Shown: in pieces, positions 13,348 to 17,262 of the stretch
How positions within the stretch are numbered: the first letter of the stretch is position 1
How the letters are laid out: each line of letters begins with the position of its first letter
NCBI GenBank assembly: GCA_900551675.1
Contig: URXH01000034.1
Coordinates: 1-17,262 of the forward strand
Length of the DNA: 17,262 bases
Source: an uncultured bacterium
GTDB taxonomy: Bacteria; Cyanobacteriota; Vampirovibrionia; Gastranaerophilales; Gastranaerophilaceae
Reading direction: 5' to 3'
Notes under the pieces: model-generated
The model's database searches: none
What the model saw: the letters and a program-made list of their open reading frames with translations, nothing else
What the model was told of the DNA's origin: nothing
Translations under genes and position numbers: made by a program

Positions 13348-13965
13348 ATGTTGAAAAAAAGTTTAATTATGGCAAGTGTAATGGTATTTGCAAGTTCTGC
13401 AATGTGTTTCGCGGGAGAAACAGCTGTTCAGACTACAGTTGATACTCCTTCTGCAGTTTCAGCTCCTGCAGCTCCGGAAGTGAAGAAACCGCCGAGAAAT
13501 CCGGAATTTAAAAAACGTCAGGAAGCTTTTGAAAAAAGATTAAAATTAACTGATGAACAGAAAGCTCAAGCTAAAGAACTGCGCCAGAAAAGTTTTGAGC
13601 AGATGAAACCTATTATGGAAAAAATTAAAGAAAAACATCAGGAAATAGATGCGGTAAAACGTTCAAGAATGGCCGTTGAAATGCAGCAGGAAAAATTAGC
13701 AGAACTGCATAAAGAACTTAAAGCTTTAAAACGCGCGGCTCATGAGCTCCGTATGCAGAATATGAAAGATTTTGAAGCTATATTAACTAAAAAACAGCTT
13801 AAAGAATTGAAAAAGATGAAAGAAGAAGGACGCAAAAACTTCGAAAAAAGACATAAAAAAGGTGGACATCCCGAATTTGGTCCACGCCCGGGATTTGGTC
13901 CTGAAGGCCCCAGACCGGCAGGTCCTTGCCCTGTTCCACCAGCGCCGGAAGCTGATGCCGAATAG
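13348..13965 (+). CDS. Secreted Spy/CpxP-like LTxxQ protein
   Basis: 205-aa periplasmic protein. Seen: a signal peptide MLKKSLIMASVMVFASSAMC with likely cleavage after CFA (residue 22); a Pro/Ala spacer; a long charged alpha-helical region carrying two LTxxQ-type motifs, LTDEQ at 67-71 and LTKKQ at 146-150, the hallmark of Spy/CpxP-family envelope-stress chaperones and related metal sensors; and a Gly/Pro-rich tail beginning at the HKKGGHPEFGPRPGF segment. The open frame extends back into the sigma gene (to 13249), but the ATG at 13348 has AAAGG eight bases upstream and starts the signal peptide. It lies 20 bases after the sigma gene, so a single operon is likely. I infer that it is a target and perhaps the sensor of the sigma/anti-sigma pair. 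Confidence 0.85.
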   Translation: MLKKSLIMASVMVFASSAMCFAGETAVQTTVDTPSAVSAPAAPEVKKPPRNPEFKKRQEAFEKRLKLTDEQKAQAKELRQKSFEQMKPIMEKIKEKHQEIDAVKRSRMAVEMQQEKLAELHKELKALKRAAHELRMQNMKDFEAILTKKQLKELKKMKEEGRKNFEKRHKKGGHPEFGPRPGFGPEGPRPAGPCPVPPAPEADAE

Positions 13966-13995
13966 CTTATTTGCATAATCTCCATATATAAAACT

Positions 13996-14022
13996 AAGGG
14001 TTGATTTTTAATCAGCCCTTTT
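13996..14022 (+). terminator. Terminator of the sigma module
   Basis: AAGGGTTGATT (13996-14006) pairs with AATCAGCCCTT (14010-14020), 11 pairs with one G-U, around a TTT loop. A short U-run (TTTT at 14019-14022) and AT-rich sequence follow. Confidence 0.75.
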
Positions 14023-14029
14023 ATATTAT
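14001..14029 (+). promoter_or_regulatory. Candidate cysK promoter overlapping the terminator hairpin
   Basis: TTGATT at 14001-14006, 17-base spacer, TATTAT at 14024-14029; the start would be near 14036, right at the CAGGAG ribosome site. The -35 is part of the left arm of the preceding terminator. It is the only plausible promoter for cysK in the 84-base gap. Confidence 0.4.
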
Positions 14030-14049
14030 TTATTCAGGAGTTTAAAAAG

Positions 14050-14970
14050 ATGAAGATAGCAGAAAATGTTTTAGAATTAATAGGCGGAACACCTCTTGTA
14101 AAAATTAACAGAATGAATGAAGATGGTTGTGCCGAAGTTGCTGCAAAGCTTGAAAGTTTTAATCCAGCAGGATCAAGTAAAGATCGTCCTGCATTAAATA
14201 TGATTGAAGATGCAGAACGCCATGGACTGTTAACTCCGGGAGCCGTTGTTATAGAACCTACGAGCGGGAATACAGGTATAGGACTTGCTATGGTATGTGC
14301 TGTTAAAGGTTATAAAATGATTTTGACCATGCCTGAAAATATGAGCCTTGAAAGGCGTAAACTGCTTCAGGCTTACGGAGCTGAAATTGTTTTGACAGAT
14401 GCCGATAAAGGTATGAAAGGTGCTGTGGATAAGGCAATGGAGTTAAGAGAGCAAATTCCTGATTCTTTTATTCCTATGCAGTTTAACAATCCTGCGAATC
14501 CTCAAATTCACGAAAAAACTACCGCGGAAGAAATCTGGAATGATACTGATGGCACTGTAGATATTGTTATTGCAGGAGTCGGGACAGGCGGAACAATTTC
14601 AGGTATAGGCAGAAGTTTAAAGAAAAAAAATCCTGATATTCAAATTGTTGCTGTAGAACCATTCCGTTCACAGGTATTGGCCGGCAAGCCCGCCGGTTCT
14701 CATGCTATTCAGGGAATAGGGGCAAATTTTGTACCGAGAAATTTTGACAGGGGTGTTGTCGATATTATTTATCCAGTAGGCGATATAGACGCTGTTGATA
14801 CTGCTAAAAAACTCGCAGCTGATGAAGGTATTCTTTGCGGGATTTCATCGGGAGCCGCAATGTATGCAGGTTTGGAATTTGCGAAAATGCCTGATAATGA
14901 GGGTAAATTGATTGTTGTAATTTTACCTGATACAGGCGAACGATATTTATCAAGCGTGTTGTTTGACTAA
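14050..14970 (+). CDS. cysK: Cysteine synthase (O-acetylserine sulfhydrylase)
   Basis: PLP enzyme making cysteine from O-acetylserine and sulfide (306 aa, usual length, cytosolic). Seen: IGGTPLVKI at 11-19; ESFNPAGSSKDRPALNMIE at 35-53 with PLP lysine K44; the substrate loop PTSGNTGIGLA at 70-80; the phosphate-binding GVGTGGTISGIG at 176-187; QGIGANFVP at 221-229; and SSGAA at 266-270 and PDTGERYLS at 293-301. The lysine loop reads SSKDR rather than the common SVKDR, a mild variant. A CAGGAG site precedes the ATG. A cysM-type isoform cannot be fully excluded, but the overall pattern is that of CysK. No serine acetyltransferase gene is in the window. Confidence 0.94.
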   Translation: MKIAENVLELIGGTPLVKINRMNEDGCAEVAAKLESFNPAGSSKDRPALNMIEDAERHGLLTPGAVVIEPTSGNTGIGLAMVCAVKGYKMILTMPENMSLERRKLLQAYGAEIVLTDADKGMKGAVDKAMELREQIPDSFIPMQFNNPANPQIHEKTTAEEIWNDTDGTVDIVIAGVGTGGTISGIGRSLKKKNPDIQIVAVEPFRSQVLAGKPAGSHAIQGIGANFVPRNFDRGVVDIIYPVGDIDAVDTAKKLAADEGILCGISSGAAMYAGLEFAKMPDNEGKLIVVILPDTGERYLSSVLFD

Positions 14971-14991
14971 TATATTTTTAAATTTATGTAC

Positions 14992-15029
14992 AAAAAAACA
15001 GATATTGCCATTTTGACAATATCTGTTTT
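14992..15029. terminator. Bidirectional terminator between cysK and groEL
   Basis: AAAACAGATATTG (14995-15007) pairs perfectly with CAATATCTGTTTT (15017-15029) around a nine-base loop. On the minus strand it ends in seven U, on the plus strand in four, so it is stronger for groEL than for cysK. Confidence 0.88.
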
Positions 15030-15051
15030 CCCGTTAATATTAAATCCAAGG

Positions 15052-16689
15052 TTACATCATACCGCCCATACCGCCAGGCATTTGAGGCATTTCCGGTTTT
15101 TCTTCCGGAATATCTACAACGGCAGCTTCTGTTGTTAATAACATAGAACCTACTGATGCGGCATTTTCAAGAGCTGAACGTGTAACTTTAGCAGGGTCTA
15201 CAATACCTGATTTGAACATGTCAACGTATTCATCGTTAAGTGCATCGTAGCCGTAAGCTGATTCGTGTGTTGTTACTGTATCTACTACAACATCAGCTTT
15301 AGCGCCTGCGTTGTGTGCAATTGCTCTTAAAGGTACGTCTAATGCGGCTGTTAAAATTTTGAAGCCTATTTTTTCATCGTCAGATGAGAAGTTTGTAGTA
15401 TCAACAAGTTTTGATAATTTTTGTTGAACTCTTACTAATGCAACACCGCCGCCGGGTACAATACCTTCTTCGTTAGCTGCTCTTGTAGCATTTAGAGCAT
15501 CTTCAATTCTTAATTTTCTTTCTTTTAATTCAACTTCTGATGCTGCACCTACTTCGATTACGGCAACACCGCCTGAAAGTTTTGCAACACGTTCTTGAAG
15601 TTTTTCTTTATCGTATTCACTGTCAGAAGCTTCAATTTGTTTTCTGATTAAACGAACTCTGTCTTGAACAGCCTGTTTGGTTTCATCGCCTACAACAATT
15701 GTTGTTTCATCTTTTGTTACGGTAACGCGTTTTGCTTTACCTAACATTTGAGTTGTAACATTTTCAAGCTTGATGCCGAGTTCTTCCGTGAACATTTCAC
15801 CGCCTGTCAAAATTGCGATATCTTCAAGCATTGCTTTTCTTCTGTCGCCGAAACCCGGAGCTTTAACAGCAACTGCTCTCAAAACTTTTCTCATTGTGTT
15901 AACAACTAAAGTTGCTAAAGCTTCGCCTTCAACATCTTCTGCAATTAACAATAAAGATTTACCATCGCGTGCAACCTGTTCAAGTAACGGAACCATATCT
16001 GAGATAAGGTTGATTTTTTTGTTGCAGCAGAATACGTAAGCATCTTCCAATACTGCTTCCATTCTTTCAGCATCTGTTACAAAATAAGGTGATAAATAAC
16101 CTTTGTCAAACTGCATACCTTCTACAACCTTTAAGTTTGTTCCGAAAGATTTGCTTTCTTCAACGGTAATAACACCGTCATGCCCTACTTTTTCCATGGC
16201 TTCTGCAATAAGTTCGCCGATTTCTTTGTTGTTGCCTGCAGAAATCGCTGCAACCTGTGCAATTTCTTCTTTTGTATTAACAGGTCTTGACATATCTTTG
16301 ATTTCTTTAACGGAAATTTCAACAGCTTTATCAATACCGCGTTTCATAGACATCGGGTTAGCACCTGCTGTTAAGTTTTTCAAGCCTTCTCTAACAATTG
16401 CCTGAGCGAGAACTGATGCTGTTGTTGTTCCGTCTCCGGCTACATCATTTGTTTTTGAAGAAACTTCTTTTAACAGTTGTGCTCCTGCATTTTCAAGTCC
16501 GTCTTTAAGTTCAATTTCTTTTGCGATAGTAACGCCGTCATTAACGATTTGCGGTGCACCGTATTTCTTTTCCAAAATAACATTTCGGCCTTTTGGTCCT
16601 AATGTTACTTTAACTGCGTCTGCTACTGCATCTATACCTTTTAGAAGCGATTTTCTTGCTTCTTCATTAAATACTATACGTTTTGCCAT
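15052..16689 (-). CDS. groEL: Chaperonin GroEL (Hsp60)
   Basis: Large chaperonin subunit, 545 aa, forming the double-ring ATP-driven folding chamber that works with GroES. Seen: MAKRIVFNEEAR at the start, LGPKGRNVILEK at 30-41, D51 and the ATP-phosphate loop GDGTTT at 85-90, the apical and intermediate regions, the PGGGVALVR block near residue 413, and the classic flexible tail PQMPGGMGGMM at the C-terminus. Full length and intact. An AGGAG site (the CTCCT at 16697-16701 on the + strand) lies before the ATG. It is downstream of groES with an unusually long, repeat-rich gap of 145 bases. No complete CIRCE operator for HrcA is visible. Confidence 0.98.
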   Translation of the reverse strand: MAKRIVFNEEARKSLLKGIDAVADAVKVTLGPKGRNVILEKKYGAPQIVNDGVTIAKEIELKDGLENAGAQLLKEVSSKTNDVAGDGTTTASVLAQAIVREGLKNLTAGANPMSMKRGIDKAVEISVKEIKDMSRPVNTKEEIAQVAAISAGNNKEIGELIAEAMEKVGHDGVITVEESKSFGTNLKVVEGMQFDKGYLSPYFVTDAERMEAVLEDAYVFCCNKKINLISDMVPLLEQVARDGKSLLLIAEDVEGEALATLVVNTMRKVLRAVAVKAPGFGDRRKAMLEDIAILTGGEMFTEELGIKLENVTTQMLGKAKRVTVTKDETTIVVGDETKQAVQDRVRLIRKQIEASDSEYDKEKLQERVAKLSGGVAVIEVGAASEVELKERKLRIEDALNATRAANEEGIVPGGGVALVRVQQKLSKLVDTTNFSSDDEKIGFKILTAALDVPLRAIAHNAGAKADVVVDTVTTHESAYGYDALNDEYVDMFKSGIVDPAKVTRSALENAASVGSMLLTTEAAVVDIPEEKPEMPQMPGGMGGMM

Positions 16690-16834
16690 TTTATTTCTCC
16701 TTTAAATATTTCGGTGAATAAGCTAATAAGTGAATTCGTGAATAAGTTCTTATCTCTCGCTTTGCTCGAAAATATACTTGCACAGAGTGCTGATACAGTC
16801 TTATTTACTTATTAACCTGTTTACTTATTAACTT
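16690..16834 (-). repeat. Repeat-rich groES-groEL spacer
   Basis: 145 bases with a 13-base direct repeat, TTTACTTATTAAC, at 16804-16816 and 16820-16832 (period 16), and GTGAATAAG at 16714-16722 and 16738-16746. The left cluster (GCTAATAAGTGAA) is nearly the inverse of the right repeats (GTTAATAAGTAAA), flanking a core at about 16747-16800. A lone GAGTGCTGA (16785-16793) matches one CIRCE arm at eight of nine positions, but its partner is absent. Confidence 0.6.
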
Positions 16835-17119
16835 TTACTCAATAATTGCCAATGCATCTTTAACTGACAGGATTTTGTATTCAACTCCGTCAATTTTAAT
16901 ATCTGTTCCTGCATATTTTGCATAAAGAATTGTATCTCCTGCTTTAACATCCATAGGTTCTCTTTCGCCTTTTTCGTTCATTTTACCGGCACCTACTGCA
17001 ACAACTTCGCCTTTTTGTGGTTTTTCTTTCGCGCTGTCAGGAATAAAAATTCCGCCTGAAGTTTGTTCAGTGTCTTCAATTACTTTAATAACAATTCTGT
17101 CTGCTAATGGTTTTAACAT
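16835..17119 (-). CDS. groES: Co-chaperonin GroES (Hsp10)
   Basis: 94-aa lid of the GroEL chamber, normal length. Seen: MLKPLADRIVIK at the N-terminus; the mobile loop that docks on GroEL, EQTSGGIFIPD at about 18-28; KPQKGEVVAVGAGK; and the C-terminal AGTDIKIDGVEYKILSVKDALAII. A strong AAGGAG ribosome site (CTCCTT on the + strand at 17130-17135) lies upstream of the ATG. It is the first gene of the groESL unit. Confidence 0.98.
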   Translation of the reverse strand: MLKPLADRIVIKVIEDTEQTSGGIFIPDSAKEKPQKGEVVAVGAGKMNEKGEREPMDVKAGDTILYAKYAGTDIKIDGVEYKILSVKDALAIIE

Positions 17120-17153
17120 AATATTCTCTCCTTTTCTCCTAATTCAAGTCTAC

Positions 17154-17180
17154 ATTATATTTATATAACGTATTTGCAAA
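17154..17180 (-). promoter_or_regulatory. Promoter of groES
   Basis: On the minus strand TATAAT (17154-17159) preceded 15 bases upstream by TTTGCA (17175-17180). Start expected near 17147, giving a leader of about 28 bases. No CIRCE inverted repeat accompanies it. Confidence 0.45.
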
Positions 17181-17209
17181 AAAATTAATTTTCTTAAGGA
17201 AAAATTAAT
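17178..17209 (-). terminator. AT-rich terminator of the partial gene at the right edge
   Basis: On the minus strand TTAATTTTTC pairs with GAAAATTAA (one bulge) around a short loop and runs into seven U (17178-17184). The stem is almost all A-T, so its strength is doubtful. Confidence 0.5.
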
Positions 17210-17262
17210 TTTTGGGAACGTAGCCGTTCCATCCGCCACCTAAGTCTTGCATAAAACTTATC
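17205..17262 (-). CDS. 3' end of a probable TolC/NodT-family outer-membrane factor (partial)
   Basis: Only the last 18 codons are in the window; they read ISFMQDLGGGWNGYVPKN then TAA. The 'xLGGGW' close to the C-terminus is a well-known ending of NodT/OprM-type outer-membrane efflux components (family form YKALGGGW). The rest of the gene lies to the right, so the assignment rests on this motif alone. GGAACG-GCTA-CGTTCC (17215-17230) within the last codons could form a hairpin. Confidence 0.5.
   Translation of the reverse strand, partial: ISFMQDLGGGWNGYVPKN

Noticed and set aside
13740..13985. 81-codon Gly/Pro/Ser-rich frame antisense to the Spy-like gene
   Set aside because: Its composition is simply the complement of the Gly/Pro-rich tail; no start signal.
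15770..16405. Two open frames antisense to groEL
   Set aside because: Shadows of a highly conserved gene; no ribosome sites and no recognisable protein features.
16767..16793. CIRCE operator for HrcA in the groES-groEL spacer
   Set aside because: Only one arm (GAGTGCTGA, eight of nine) is present; the partner arm at the nine-base spacing is missing, and it lies between the genes and not before groES.
1..17262. CRISPR arrays, insertion sequences, phage genes, riboswitches, toxin-antitoxin pairs
   Set aside because: Looked for on both strands; no regularly spaced repeats, transposase motifs, long structured leaders or recognisable toxin-antitoxin pair were found.

Overview
The window is AT-rich, bacterial and tightly packed. 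The best fit is a gut-type, non-photosynthetic relative of the cyanobacteria (Candidatus Gastranaerophilales / Melainabacteria / Vampirovibrionia). The pointers are a DUF151 protein, TrmFO, a tRNA gene without encoded CCA, a prepilin of the 'GFTLAEVLVTLGIIGVVSAMTMP' style carrying a D-x-N-G-x-K-G-P-N...G-R-D signature, and lineage-type membrane proteins with 'AFTG' motifs. This placement is inferred from recalled family style; no search was run.

Layout. 1-4381 (+) is the end of a surface-polysaccharide locus: a HAD phosphatase, a NeuA-like CMP-sugar-acid cytidylyltransferase, an HMGL-like aldolase fused to a second domain, and, behind its own promoter, a Wzz-type chain-length regulator with an extra cytosolic domain. 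4453-4917 (-) is an unrecognised soluble protein, followed by tRNA-Ser(GCU) (-) with a clear terminator. 5231-6744 holds a DUF151 protein and four small proteins, including a 52-residue gene on the minus strand (6310-6468) and a DUF1858 CxxC protein. A strong bidirectional terminator (6764-6806) separates these from a 669-residue membrane protein (-).

9115-11159 (+) has trmFO, apparently read from a leaderless or nearly leaderless message, and a type IV prepilin-like protein. Two translationally coupled paralogous membrane proteins (-) follow at 11156-12336. They share sequence motifs with each half of the 669-residue protein. At about 12377-12429 two opposed promoters appear to share one -10 region: one drives these paralogs, the other drives an anti-sigma / ECF sigma / Spy-CpxP-like module (12479-13965, +). 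cysK (+) follows, then a bidirectional terminator and groES-groEL (-), and finally the 3' tip of a probable TolC/NodT-type outer-membrane factor at the right edge.

The genes fall into three themes: cell-surface construction and its sensing (polysaccharide, pilin, membrane paralogs, envelope-stress sigma module, efflux), housekeeping (tRNA-Ser, trmFO, cysK, groESL), and small lineage-type proteins of unknown role. I see no CRISPR array, insertion sequence, phage gene or riboswitch. The strongest candidates for something new are the AFTG / RPxF...DK membrane-protein family, the aldolase fusion in the CMP-sugar operon, and the sigma module, whose composition recalls the CnrYXH-type system.
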